DNA of 43,277 bases from VXMO01 sp034422835 (GTDB lineage: Bacteria; Chloroflexota; Dehalococcoidia; UBA6926), in contig DAOUJJ010000020.1 in the NCBI GenBank assembly GCA_034422835.1, positions 1 to 43,277 of the forward strand. Direction: 5' to 3'. Positions within the stretch are counted from its first letter, which is position 1; every line of letters begins with the position of its first letter. Positions 1 through 8,174 of this stretch are shown here, in pieces. A program made the position numbers and the translations under genes. The notes beneath the pieces are model-generated. The model worked only from the letters and a program-made list of their open reading frames with translations. It was not told the origin of the DNA and searched no databases.

Positions 1-286
1 CGTCAGCCCACCGTCACTGATCACCCGTGGCCACGAGTGACCCGTCGTGGTTTCCTGGCCGGGAAACCGAAGGTTTTTGGCACCGATGCGCCCCATGTGG
101 GGAGCGCCCTCCTTTTTTTGCGCTCCCGGGGATAGGTGACGGCTCAGCTGCTAGCGTGTCGAGCCGCCGGGGTATGGCTTGTTGTGTGGGGACTTTAGGA
201 CAGGCGTACGGGGAGGTGCAAATTGTGGTGTCACATGGGGAGGGGATTCCCGATGGATTCCGGCTTTCGCCGGAATGAGGGGAGGC
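1..286. other. Intergenic region with inverted repeats, no convincing gene
   Basis: I find no gene here that resembles a known family. The short open frames have no recognisable domain and one runs across a palindromic repeat. The stretch holds an inverted repeat, GGGAGCGC at 100-107 and GCGCTCCC at 120-127, around a T-rich loop, and the palindromic repeat at 254-280. The left edge of the window may cut a gene or an operon end that lies outside it. Confidence 0.5.
254..280. repeat. Dispersed palindromic repeat, family C, copy 1
   Basis: This 27-base unit has a palindromic core, ATTCCGGC-TTTC-GCCGGAAT. The same 27 bases occur in the opposite orientation at 30934-30960. It lies just after the stop of the PaREP1-like gene and could form a hairpin in transcripts from either strand. 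Confidence 0.8.
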
Positions 287-649
287 CTAATCGTCGATTA
301 GCCCGCGCATCCTCTCCACGAATCCGGCTATATGACCAAGATGGGTGTCCACGTCGCTCGGCCCCATCTCGCCCTCGTAAAAATTCTCGTGCAGATTCCG
401 AGACATCCCGAATGCGACCCAAAGGTCGGCATCTCCCGTCTCTTCGACGATGCGCCGCACTATACCGATAAGCCGCGCATGACGGCTGTGATCCCACCCG
501 CGCTCCTCCGCGACGGCCTTGATGATCTGCGCGGTGGCGCCCCAACCCTTCTCGCTGGCCTGCAGGGAATCCCCGCGAGCAAGCTCCTCTGACGCCTGCG
601 CAAGATAATGGGCGCTGCGATCAACGTAAGGACGAGTTTCAACGTTCAT
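287..649 (-). CDS. PaREP1/HEPN-like family protein
   Basis: This 120-residue protein matches the PaREP1 family pattern: a helical N-terminus, then GDSLQASEKGWGATAQIIKA at about residues 26-45, the HSRHARLIGIV segment, and LHENFYEGEM near residue 86. PaREP1 proteins are small helical proteins related to HEPN domains and are often found beside nucleotidyltransferases or in toxin-antitoxin and defence settings. Their biochemical role is poorly known. No minimal nucleotidyltransferase partner is visible here; the next gene upstream encodes a PD-(D/E)XK nuclease-like protein on the same strand. A -10-like TACAAT sits on the minus strand exactly 6 nt before the ATG with no Shine-Dalgarno sequence, so the mRNA may be leaderless. 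The family call is good; the function is unknown. Confidence 0.75.
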   Translation of the reverse strand: MNVETRPYVDRSAHYLAQASEELARGDSLQASEKGWGATAQIIKAVAEERGWDHSRHARLIGIVRRIVEETGDADLWVAFGMSRNLHENFYEGEMGPSDVDTHLGHIAGFVERMRGLIDD

Positions 650-655
650 GGATTC

Positions 656-661
656 ATTGTA
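656..661 (-). promoter_or_regulatory. Putative -10 box of a leaderless promoter
   Basis: On the minus strand this hexamer reads TACAAT, and GAATCC separates it from the ATG at 649-647. A -10 box 6 nt before the start codon puts the expected transcription start at the ATG. No good -35 hexamer was found. Confidence 0.45.
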
Positions 662-697
662 GCGATTAGACGGCCAAGTACTTCTTAAAACAGACGA

Positions 698-1714
698 CTA
701 TCTTGGCTCGACGTAGACATCGCTAGGGTCAACCGATAGTGCCCCAAGAATGACGAGAGCTCTCTGCACAATCGTATCCCTTCTACCATGAGCGTCCACA
801 TAGATTTCTTGTGAAGGTACTTGGTATACGGGGTTCATATTCTTCCCATTAGGACGAATAGGGGTAGTGTTTATCATCCCTCCGCGAGCTCCATAGCGCA
901 GTGGGACATTCTCTGGAGTGAGCCGGCCAGAATCGAATAACCATTGCGCCGTAGCATCGATAATCGAACGCCATGAGCTAAGATCACGCACTGTCCTGTC
1001 TGGGAACTTAATTCTACGGGGAAGTCTACTAATGTTTGCATTGAATGTTGGCAAGGGCACCCAATCCTCGTTCGTCTCGTCAGGGTTCGGTGTTGGTGGG
1101 TCATCGGGAGTAGGCGGTCCTACAATCGACGTTTCGGCCTCCAGAAGCTGACCTGAGGCTAGGTTTGGTCGCCAAAGTACTAAGAGCTTTATCGCGGCTG
1201 CATAGGTGGGAACGTCCGTTAGGCGCACCTGCATTACAGGCGTCCACTCCTTTCTGAGCCCTCCTCCCACAAACCTGTACAACTCCCAGTTATCACCGTC
1301 AGTTATACCTGCATAGTTCAGTCTGGCGTTCTCGGCGTCCTCCGTCATCTGGGTGTAGTGGTTCTGCAACCTTTCTTCGAGCCGCTTGGCTTCCAGAATA
1401 GCAACAAGGTTACCGACTGTTTCCTCATCGTTGGGATCGTCGACGGGCTTGTGCAATCCATAGTCAGGCTTGTGCCCCCTTACGTTGTATTCCGGGGTCA
1501 CCATGCGAGGATCGGAGACGTCCCAACCAAGCGCGCGCAACACTGGGTCTATCAGTGCTACTCGCGTTCTAGTCTCATCCTCTCTCAAGCTGCCGCGATA
1601 AAGGTTTATCCGCTTCTTGGCGGTCTCAATCGCGTCTACTAGTGGCTTGAGAAGGTCGGACTGGGTCATAGCTGGCTCCGTCGTATCGTCACTATCTTGT
1701 GACAATCCTACCAT
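698..1714 (-). CDS. Orphan HsdR N-terminal-like PD-(D/E)XK protein
   Basis: This 338-residue protein has an N-terminal domain like that of type I restriction R subunits (HSDR_N type). It shows EDETRTRVALIDPVLRALGW at about 45-64, PEYNVRGHKPDYGL at 74-87 and AILEAKR at 105-111. D84 and the E108-x-K110 pair are the likely metal-binding and catalytic residues of the PD-(D/E)XK fold. No helicase/translocase domain follows, and no hsdM or hsdS gene is nearby, so this is not a complete restriction system. A proline-rich linker (about 194-215) leads to an unrecognised C-terminal domain. Two starts are possible: the ATG at 1714, or the ATG at 1669 (residue 16), which has GGAG at good spacing. Base composition appears more AT-rich than neighbouring genes, consistent with transfer. 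A defence or DNA-processing role is inference. Confidence 0.7.
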   Translation of the reverse strand: MVGLSQDSDDTTEPAMTQSDLLKPLVDAIETAKKRINLYRGSLREDETRTRVALIDPVLRALGWDVSDPRMVTPEYNVRGHKPDYGLHKPVDDPNDEETVGNLVAILEAKRLEERLQNHYTQMTEDAENARLNYAGITDGDNWELYRFVGGGLRKEWTPVMQVRLTDVPTYAAAIKLLVLWRPNLASGQLLEAETSIVGPPTPDDPPTPNPDETNEDWVPLPTFNANISRLPRRIKFPDRTVRDLSSWRSIIDATAQWLFDSGRLTPENVPLRYGARGGMINTTPIRPNGKNMNPVYQVPSQEIYVDAHGRRDTIVQRALVILGALSVDPSDVYVEPR

Positions 1715-1820
1715 TCCGCCTCTCTATACCCCCTCTCTTGTCCCCATGCCGCGCGTCCCCGTATCATCTAGCCAGCCGCACGAGGAGCGGCAGGCGCGGA
1801 AAATCTTCTGGTAGGAGTTA

Positions 1821-3068
1821 TTGAGAGTGACTCGAATCGTTGTGACCGGCGTCGGCATGGTGACGCCCCTTGGCCTTGATACGCAGACCACGTGGGAATC
1901 CCTGCTCGCCGGACAGTCCGGCGCGGACACCGTTTCCCTCTTTGACGTGGAGCCGTACCCCACAACCATCGCCTGCGAGGTCAAGGGCTTTGATCCGTCC
2001 ACATTCATGGACCGCAAGGAAGTCCGGCAGACCGACCGCTATATCCAGTTCGCCATGGCCGCCGCCGACCAGGCCGTCGCGGAGTCCGGCCTTGAGGTCA
2101 CGGACGATAACCGCAATGAAATCGCCACGATAATCGGCAGCGGCTACGGCGGCATCGGCACCGTCCAGAACGCCGTGGAGACCCTCTCAACGCGCGGCCC
2201 CAACCGCGTCAGCCCGTTCCTGATGCCCATGATGGTCACCGAGATGGGCGCGGCGAAGGTGTCCATCGCGCTTGGCGCGCGCGGCCCCGCCTACTCCGTC
2301 ACGTCGTCCTGCTGCTCCGGCTCCGATTCCATCGGCGCGGCGGCTGACCTCATCCGGCGCGGCGACGCCACGGTTGCGTTGGCGGGCGGCGCGGAGGCCA
2401 CCATCACGCCTATCGCCTTTGCCGGTTTCAGCCAGGCGGGCGCGCTGTCCACCAAGCGCAACGACAAGCCCTCGCAAGCCTCCCGTCCCTTTGACGTCGA
2501 TCGCGACGGCTTCGTGATGGGCGAGGGCGCGTGCGTGCTTGTGCTGGAAGACCTTGAACACGCGAAGGCGCGCGGCGCGAATATCATCGCCGAACTGTCC
2601 GGCTTCGCCTCTACCGCGGACGCCTATCACATCACGCACCCCGCCGAGAACGGCGAGGGCGCGGTGCGCGCCATGCGCAAGGCGCTCAACAGGGCAGAGC
2701 TGTCCCCCGGCGAGCTTGGCTACATCAACGCGCACGGCACGTCGACTCCCATCAACGACCGCGAGGAGACCAAGGCCATCAAGACCGTATTCGGCGAGGC
2801 GGCCTACTCCGTGCCGATCTCATCCACGAAGTCGATGCACGGCCATCTGCTCGGCGCGGGCGGTGCGTTGGAGGCTGCTATCTGCGCCCTTGCCGTCGCG
2901 AACGACCGTATCCCCCCGACCATCAACCTCGAAAACGCGGATCCGGATTGCGACCTGAATTACACGCCGCATGAGGTCCGCTCCGGCCCCGTCAACAGCG
3001 CCCTGTCCAACACGTTCGGATTCGGCGGGCACAACACGGCAATCATCTTCCGCAAGTTCGCGGACTAG
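1821..3068 (+). CDS. fabF: Beta-ketoacyl-ACP synthase II
   Basis: This enzyme condenses malonyl-ACP with a growing acyl-ACP in fatty acid elongation in the cytoplasm. The 415-residue length is normal for FabF. The catalytic triad is visible: C164 in VTSSCCSGSDS (the first of two adjacent cysteines), H305 in INAHGTSTP and H340 in STKSMHGHLLGAGG, with K337 as the conserved lysine. The glycine-rich C-terminal NTFGFGGHN motif is also present. Translation begins at TTG 1821, preceded by GGAG at 1812-1815; GTG 1827 is an alternative two codons in. recJ follows 12 nt downstream and is probably co-transcribed. The gene stands apart from other fab genes; acpS is about 30 kb away. Confidence 0.95.
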   Translation: MRVTRIVVTGVGMVTPLGLDTQTTWESLLAGQSGADTVSLFDVEPYPTTIACEVKGFDPSTFMDRKEVRQTDRYIQFAMAAADQAVAESGLEVTDDNRNEIATIIGSGYGGIGTVQNAVETLSTRGPNRVSPFLMPMMVTEMGAAKVSIALGARGPAYSVTSSCCSGSDSIGAAADLIRRGDATVALAGGAEATITPIAFAGFSQAGALSTKRNDKPSQASRPFDVDRDGFVMGEGACVLVLEDLEHAKARGANIIAELSGFASTADAYHITHPAENGEGAVRAMRKALNRAELSPGELGYINAHGTSTPINDREETKAIKTVFGEAAYSVPISSTKSMHGHLLGAGGALEAAICALAVANDRIPPTINLENADPDCDLNYTPHEVRSGPVNSALSNTFGFGGHNTAIIFRKFAD

Positions 3069-3080
3069 CCGCCGCCTGCC

Positions 3081-4784
3081 ATGACGGTCGAACGACGGTG
3101 GGCGATGCCGGAACCGCCGTCGCCGCAGGCGCGTGAGGCCCTCACCGCGTTCCCGCGAACACTCCAACAGATCCTCGTCAACCGCGGCATCGAGACCGCA
3201 GATGCCGCCGATGTTTTCCTCCGGCCTGACGAGCGTTTGGGCGGCAACCCGAACGACATCCCGGACATGGACGCCGCTATCCACCGCATCCGACAGGCCA
3301 TGTTCGCCGGGGAGAAGATCGGAGTCTACGGCGATTTTGATTCCGACGGCATCACCGGCACTGTGCTTCTGTGTGAGGCGTTGCAGAACCTCGGCCTGAC
3401 AGTGACCCCCTATATTCCCTCCCGCTCCGAGGGTCACGGCGTGAATCGCGCGGCGCTCGAGTCGCTCCATGATGACGGCTGCACGCTTGTCATTACCGCG
3501 GACTGCGGTGTCGGCGGCCTCAACGACGGGGCTGCGCCGCCCAATGGTATGGACGTCATCGTGACGGATCACCACATGCCCAGGGACGTGCTGCCTGATT
3601 TCACCGCTATCGTGAACCCCATGCGACGAGAGTCCGCGTACCCGTCGCCGAAGCTCGCCGGTGTCGGCGTTGCTTACAAGCTCGCCCAGGGTCTCCATCG
3701 GGAACTCGATAAAGACCTTCCGGATGGCCTCCTTGAACTCGTTGCGCTCGGCACCGTTGCGGACGTTGCGCCCCTGATCGACGAGAACCGCTACCTGGTC
3801 AACGAGGGATTGATCCGAATGCGGGACACGCGGCGTCCCGGCATCCGCATTCTTGCGTCGATCGCCCACCGTCCCCTTGCCGGCCTCACATCAGAGGACA
3901 TCGCCTTTCAGATTGCCCCGCGCCTCAACGCCCCGGGTCGCCTTTCACATGCGGATGACGCGCTGCGGTTGCTTTCCACAATGGACGAAGAGGAGGCACG
4001 AACTCTCGCCGTCCACCTTGATGAACTCAATCAGCGCCGCCGCGAACTCACCGAAGATGCGTACAACAAAGTCCGGGAGCGCATGACGGACGACGATACG
4101 CAAGCGCCTATCATCGTTGCCGGAGCGCCGGATATTCCCGCCGGCATCCTGGGCCTTGTCGCCGGTCGGCTCATGGAAGAGTTCTATCGTCCAAGCTTCG
4201 TCTATTCCACCGATGGCGACGGGTTGATCCAGGGCTCCGCCCGCAGTATCGAGGAGTTCGATGCCGATGCCGCGCTCAAGCAATGCTCGGATCTGCTCAC
4301 CCAGTTCGGCGGGCACCATCGCGCCGCCGGTTTCTCCGCCCTCGAAAGCAACCTCTCCGCATTCCGCAACCGGCTGCGTGATCTGGCCGCCAGTGCTTTG
4401 GACGGTGTCGATCTTCATCCCGTGATCGCCATTGATGCCGAGGGTGCGCCCACACGCATCGCCACGGAACTCAACTCGCACATGGCCAAGCTCGAACCAT
4501 TCGGCGAAGGCAACAGGAAACCGGTGTTCCTTGCGGGGAATATGCGCGTTATATCATCGCGTAGGGTCGGGGACGGCTCGCATCTGCGCCTGTCACTGGC
4601 CGAATCTGACACGGGGAGAGAATGGAATGCCATCGCGTTCCGGCAGGGGGACAAGGCAGGGCAGGCGCGGGGAGAGATCGACGTTGCGTTTCACTTCCAG
4701 GAGAACGACGGCGGCCCGAACGCAAACCGCCCCCCCACCCTGGAACTCAACGTCCAGGACTTCCGCCCCTCAGAAACCGCCTAA
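3081..4784 (+). CDS. recJ: Single-stranded-DNA-specific exonuclease RecJ
   Basis: RecJ is a 5'-3' single-strand DNA exonuclease used in recombination, mismatch repair and base excision repair. The 567-residue protein has the DHH phosphoesterase motifs in order: VYGDFDSDGITGT at 82-94, ITADCG at 138-143 and VTDHH at 161-165. A DHHA1 domain follows, with the FGGHHRAAGFS signature near residue 412, and then an OB-like C-terminal region. Length is normal for the family. Its ATG lies 12 nt after the fabF stop with no strong ribosome-binding site, which suggests coupling to fabF. The downstream 69 nt carry two short dispersed repeats. Confidence 0.95.
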   Translation: MTVERRWAMPEPPSPQAREALTAFPRTLQQILVNRGIETADAADVFLRPDERLGGNPNDIPDMDAAIHRIRQAMFAGEKIGVYGDFDSDGITGTVLLCEALQNLGLTVTPYIPSRSEGHGVNRAALESLHDDGCTLVITADCGVGGLNDGAAPPNGMDVIVTDHHMPRDVLPDFTAIVNPMRRESAYPSPKLAGVGVAYKLAQGLHRELDKDLPDGLLELVALGTVADVAPLIDENRYLVNEGLIRMRDTRRPGIRILASIAHRPLAGLTSEDIAFQIAPRLNAPGRLSHADDALRLLSTMDEEEARTLAVHLDELNQRRRELTEDAYNKVRERMTDDDTQAPIIVAGAPDIPAGILGLVAGRLMEEFYRPSFVYSTDGDGLIQGSARSIEEFDADAALKQCSDLLTQFGGHHRAAGFSALESNLSAFRNRLRDLAASALDGVDLHPVIAIDAEGAPTRIATELNSHMAKLEPFGEGNRKPVFLAGNMRVISSRRVGDGSHLRLSLAESDTGREWNAIAFRQGDKAGQARGEIDVAFHFQENDGGPNANRPPTLELNVQDFRPSETA

Positions 4785-4801
4785 CCCCACCCTCCGCTCA
4801 C

Positions 4802-4820
4802 CCTGAGCCTGTCGAAGGGC
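4802..4820. repeat. Dispersed short repeat, family A, copy 1
   Basis: The unit CCTGAGCCTGTCGAAGGGC is one of four near-identical copies in intergenic gaps of this window (also 16200-16218, 38827-38847 and 40433-40451). It has no coding role here. Confidence 0.75.
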
Positions 4821-4830
4821 AATGCGATGT

Positions 4831-4855
4831 CATTCCGAGCGTAGTCGAGGAATCT
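4831..4855. repeat. Palindromic intergenic repeat overlapping the lgt stop
   Basis: The element starts CATTCCGAGC and ends TCGAGGAATC, with complementary ends (ATTCC / GGAAT). Only one copy is seen in the window. Two bases of the lgt stop codon (4854-4856, minus strand) lie inside it, so insertion of the element may have set the present C-terminus of Lgt. Confidence 0.55.
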
Positions 4856-5723
4856 ACGCCGGCTGCGGCGGCGCGTCCGCCTGCCCGTCCTCCGTCTCAT
4901 CCTCCGAGCCGTCGCCCGACTCTTCGGAACCGTCATCTCCCGAGTTTGCCAGCCTTACCCTCGTGATGAGGAACGCCAACGCGATCACCACCAGCAGGAT
5001 GGCTAACAGATGCGCTTGTTGGAGACCCATGAACCACACGGCGTCGCGGCGCATGAACTGGATGACAAATCGGCCAAGCCCGTACATCAGCAGGTACATG
5101 AAGAAGACCGAGCCGTCCGGCCGCAGCCGCCCGATCAGGAAGTAGGTGACGATTCCGATGAAGGCGTCCAGCGCCATCTCGTACACAATGACCGGGTGCA
5201 TGGGACCTTCGCCGTTCGCGGGGCTGCCCGGATGCGTATACAGGAACGCCCACGGCCTGACCAGCGTCTCGCCCAGGTGCTCGCCGTTGATGATGTCTCC
5301 GAACCGTCCTAGGAACATGCCAAGCAGGAGTCCCGGCGTGACCAGGTCCACCATGCGCCCCACGGGATAGCGGTGCCGCCACGCGTAGAACGTTCCGGCG
5401 AGCGTTGCGCCAAGGATGCCGCCGAGCAGGCCGATTCCGCCCTCATAGATGCGGAGAATAAGCAGCAGGTCCGTCGCGTAGTAGTCCCAGTTGTCAATCA
5501 CGTGGACCAGCCGCGCGCCGATCAGTCCGCCCAGCACGGCCCAGACGGCCGTCCCGTAAACGGCGTCTTCATGGATGCCGTGTTTGCGGCCCATATACAC
5601 GGCCCAGATAACGACGGCGACAATGCCCACCGCCGTAAAGAATCCGTGCCACGTCACGAGGAACGGGCCAATCTCAAAGATCGTGGGGTCAATCCCGATG
5701 TTGATGGCGGCAAGAACGTTCAA
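4854..5723 (-). CDS. lgt: Prolipoprotein diacylglyceryl transferase
   Basis: Lgt moves a diacylglyceryl group from phosphatidylglycerol to the lipobox cysteine of prelipoproteins at the inner membrane. The 289-residue protein has several membrane segments and the Lgt signatures: WHGFF near residue 25, GGLIGARLVHV near 91, GRFGDIINGEHLG near 146-158, HPVIVYEM and, late in the protein, GRFVIQFMRRDAVWF followed by QAHLL. Translation starts at TTG (5723-5721) with GAGG upstream. After the last membrane helix there is an acidic, low-complexity tail of about 30 residues ending PPQPA. The stop codon lies in an intergenic repeat, so the tail may be a recent extension. The gene is transcribed alone, divergent from the Xer recombinase gene. 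Confidence 0.95.
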   Translation of the reverse strand: MNVLAAINIGIDPTIFEIGPFLVTWHGFFTAVGIVAVVIWAVYMGRKHGIHEDAVYGTAVWAVLGGLIGARLVHVIDNWDYYATDLLLILRIYEGGIGLLGGILGATLAGTFYAWRHRYPVGRMVDLVTPGLLLGMFLGRFGDIINGEHLGETLVRPWAFLYTHPGSPANGEGPMHPVIVYEMALDAFIGIVTYFLIGRLRPDGSVFFMYLLMYGLGRFVIQFMRRDAVWFMGLQQAHLLAILLVVIALAFLITRVRLANSGDDGSEESGDGSEDETEDGQADAPPQPA

Positions 5724-5927
5724 GCTGCATTACCTCGCTGGTTAGAATTGGCGGGTCATGCGCCCTGCGGCTCCACACCCTGCCGTCTCACTATTCTATG
5801 CCCACGCCGCCACATCTGCGAATCGGCGACTCGCGGCAGCGAACCGACTTGCTTATCGGACTTTGTGATATTCTTCTCTAGACGTGACGTAACACATTCA
5901 TAACTATTCAAAAAGGACAACCCCCGA

Positions 5928-6872
5928 ATGCTTGATCATGGTGTACGAGATTTCCTTGTGTACCTCACCACTGTCAAAGGCTTCTCCGCCAATACGTCGG
6001 AGGCCTACCGCAGTGACATGACCCAGCTGACGGAGTGGCTTGCCGCCCCGTCCGAGGACCTGGCGCCTGCGGAATCCTGGCCGGACGTTTCACGCGAGCA
6101 TCTGCTGGGATTTGTCAGTCAACTCAAGTCCCGGGAGTACGCCACCACCACCATCGCGCGTAAGATTGCCGCCGTGAAGTCCTTCTTCTCCTACATGACC
6201 ACACATGACCTGCTCGCATCCGACCCCTCTGAGGGACTCAGTTCTCCCAAAGTGGGCAGGGCGCTGCCGTCACCCCTCGGTGTCGATGAAGTCGAGTTGC
6301 TCTTGAATCAACCGAGAGGCAAATCAACCCCGGAGGCCATGCGCGCATCCGCCATGCTTGAACTCCTTTATGCGACGGGAATGCGTGTCTCGGAACTCGT
6401 GTCCCTGAGCGTTGCGGATATCAATCTCGACGAAGGTTATGTACGATGCAGGGGCAAGGGGTACAAGGAGCGCATTATCCCCGTCTACCCGGAGGCCATC
6501 CGCGCCCTACGTGTCTACATCGATGAGGCCCGCCCACGGCTCCGACGCCGGCGCGACGAGCCCGCGTTGTTCCTGAATCGACGCGGCAACCGCCTCACCC
6601 GGCAGGGCTTCTGGCTGCTGCTCAAGTCGCTTGCCGCCGAGGCCGGCATCACGCACAGCATCACGCCGCACACGCTTCGACATAGTTTCGCGACACACCT
6701 GCTGCGCGGGGGCGCGGCGCTCCGCCACGTGCAGGAACTCCTTGGCCACTCCAGCATCTCCACCACCCAGATCTACACCCGCCTGGCCCATGACCAACTG
6801 CGTGACGAATACGACCGCGCACACCCCCGCGCCCGCTACGGCCGTGAGCGCGACGCCGTCACCGCCGGATAG
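5928..6872 (+). CDS. xerD: Tyrosine recombinase XerC/XerD
   Basis: Xer recombinases resolve chromosome dimers at dif sites. The 314-residue protein has a SAM-like N-terminal core-binding domain (about 1-90) and a full catalytic domain. The catalytic residues are R153 (TGMRVSEL), K177 (CRGKGYKERI), H248 and R251 (TPHTLRHSFATHLL), H274 (LLGHSSIS) and the nucleophile Y283 (TTQIYTRL). Start ATG 5928 has AAAGGA about 10 nt upstream. No attachment sites, transposase or phage genes are next to it, so it reads as the housekeeping Xer rather than an element integrase. Assignment to XerD rather than XerC is not certain from sequence alone. Confidence 0.9.
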   Translation: MLDHGVRDFLVYLTTVKGFSANTSEAYRSDMTQLTEWLAAPSEDLAPAESWPDVSREHLLGFVSQLKSREYATTTIARKIAAVKSFFSYMTTHDLLASDPSEGLSSPKVGRALPSPLGVDEVELLLNQPRGKSTPEAMRASAMLELLYATGMRVSELVSLSVADINLDEGYVRCRGKGYKERIIPVYPEAIRALRVYIDEARPRLRRRRDEPALFLNRRGNRLTRQGFWLLLKSLAAEAGITHSITPHTLRHSFATHLLRGGAALRHVQELLGHSSISTTQIYTRLAHDQLRDEYDRAHPRARYGRERDAVTAG

Positions 6873-6986
6873 CCTCTCCTGGCAACTTCTGCGCTCCTAT
6901 CGCCTAAAGCTACCTGGCGTGGCATGATGGGGGCGTTCGCGGGGAGCTAAGCTGCCCGGTAGAATTCGCGGGGGACTGGGGGCGTC

Positions 6987-7700
6987 ATGGCTGTTATAGC
7001 GATTGCAGGACAGATCGGCAGCGGTGGTCAGGATATCGGCCAGGAAGTCGCCGCACAGCTCGAAGCTGAATTCGTCGATAACTTCCTCCTCAGTGAAGCT
7101 GCGAGCCGCACCGGTATGAGCATTGAAGAATGGGATGCGCGTGACATGCGCGTTGACAGCCTGACAGATCGCATCGCTCGCGTCTTTCAGACATTCGTTC
7201 AGCGATCCGCGGCCAGCTACACCGCCGATCCCTACATGAGCGGCGAGCCGATCCTCTCCCGCACCTATGAACAGGCCGCTGCGGAGCCCCGAACTGATGA
7301 GCAGACTCTCGATGATCAGCGCTTCCTTGAGGTGACGACGGAGATCATCAAGGAGCTTGCCCGCCTGCCCCGCGTCGTCATCATCGGCAGGGGAGCAACA
7401 TACATCCTCAGGAACAACCCCCGTGTCTTCAACGTCCTCGCGCTTGCGCCGCGTGACGCGCGCATTGAGCGCTGGGCCAACCGGAACAGCTTATCGGCGG
7501 ACGAGGCGCGCCGGGAGGTCGATGACCAGGAACATCACCGGCAGGCCTTTCTGAGAAAGTTCTTCGGTGTCGATCCGTTTGACCCCAGTTGGTTCGATAT
7601 GGTGCTCCGCGTCGATCGGCTCGATATCAAGCACTACGCCCAAATGGTCGCGGCAGGCGCACGCGCGCTGGACGAACAGCTCCTTTGCGACGAAACTTAA
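6987..7700 (+). CDS. Cytidylate kinase-like family protein (P-loop)
   Basis: This 237-residue protein begins with a nucleotide-binding P-loop, AIAGQIGSGGQDIG (5-18), and carries the VVIIGRGATYIL segment near residue 130 and a lid-like RDARIERWANRN region. These fit the cytidylate-kinase-2 family, a group of CMP-kinase-like proteins common in Chloroflexota, Actinobacteria and Firmicutes whose true substrate is often untested. A -10-like TAGAAT lies at 6960-6965, 21 nt before the start, with a G-rich region between. It probably forms a transcription unit with the small protein and uvrC downstream. The fold is secure; the substrate is not. Confidence 0.8.
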   Translation: MAVIAIAGQIGSGGQDIGQEVAAQLEAEFVDNFLLSEAASRTGMSIEEWDARDMRVDSLTDRIARVFQTFVQRSAASYTADPYMSGEPILSRTYEQAAAEPRTDEQTLDDQRFLEVTTEIIKELARLPRVVIIGRGATYILRNNPRVFNVLALAPRDARIERWANRNSLSADEARREVDDQEHHRQAFLRKFFGVDPFDPSWFDMVLRVDRLDIKHYAQMVAAGARALDEQLLCDET

Positions 7701-7736
7701 GGTGAGCAACAGCGTGGGAACGGAGAGACGAAAGTA

Positions 7737-8126
7737 ATGCCTGGCAAACCAAGTAGAAAAGACAGAAAGCGACGCGGCCCTGCCGCTGAACGCCGACCTC
7801 GTCCGGCCCCGCCCGTTTCACCCGGGCGCATCGTGAGAGCCGCACGCGCTGGCGCTCCTCCTGCCGCGCCCGAAGATATCCCAACCACAGCGTCCGAGCC
7901 TACCCAGGCCGCGCCACAGCAGACACCCGCAGCCGCGCAGACCGGTGTGCGGGCAAGAGGCAGAGGAGTTGGCGCGCTGCGCCGTGGAGCGACGTCATCA
8001 GCACGCGCCCTTGAAGCGCAGCGTGAAGAGCGAATCCGCCGCGATTCCGTCAGGGACCTTCGCTCCATCGGCCTCGCTGCCGTTATTACCGCTGCCGCTC
8101 TTGCCGCTGCCGCGGTCTTCCTCTAG
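7737..8126 (+). CDS. Small basic Ala/Pro-rich protein with C-terminal membrane anchor
   Basis: I do not recognise a family. The 129-residue product starts with a strongly basic segment (KPSRKDRKRRG), continues through a disordered alanine/proline-rich middle and ends in one hydrophobic helix of about 20 residues (109-129) right at the C-terminus, giving a tail-anchored layout with the basic part in the cytoplasm. A purine-rich GGAGAGACGAAAG sequence precedes the ATG. It lies between a kinase-like gene and uvrC on the same strand. Low complexity makes homology weak, but position and ribosome-binding site support a real gene. Confidence 0.55.
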   Translation: MPGKPSRKDRKRRGPAAERRPRPAPPVSPGRIVRAARAGAPPAAPEDIPTTASEPTQAAPQQTPAAAQTGVRARGRGVGALRRGATSSARALEAQREERIRRDSVRDLRSIGLAAVITAAALAAAAVFL

Positions 8127-8159
8127 CGCCCCACCCACTCACACCGTGTCGCGGCGCGA

Positions 8160-8165
8160 TAGAAT
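8160..8165 (+). promoter_or_regulatory. Putative -10 box just upstream of uvrC
   Basis: TAGAAT lies 9 nt before the uvrC ATG and no Shine-Dalgarno sequence intervenes, so transcripts from here would be leaderless or have a leader of only a few bases. No clear -35 box is seen. Confidence 0.35.
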
Positions 8166-8174
8166 GAGCGCACG

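Noticed and set aside
27..278. 83-codon plus-strand open frame at the left edge
   Set aside because: Its translation is unlike any family known to me and its end lies inside the palindromic repeat at 254-280.
2820..3869. 349-codon minus-strand open frame
   Set aside because: It runs antisense across the fabF-recJ junction, both confidently identified.
5928..6872. Integrase of a mobile element
   Set aside because: It aligns with housekeeping Xer proteins in length and motifs, and no attachment sites, cargo or phage genes flank it.
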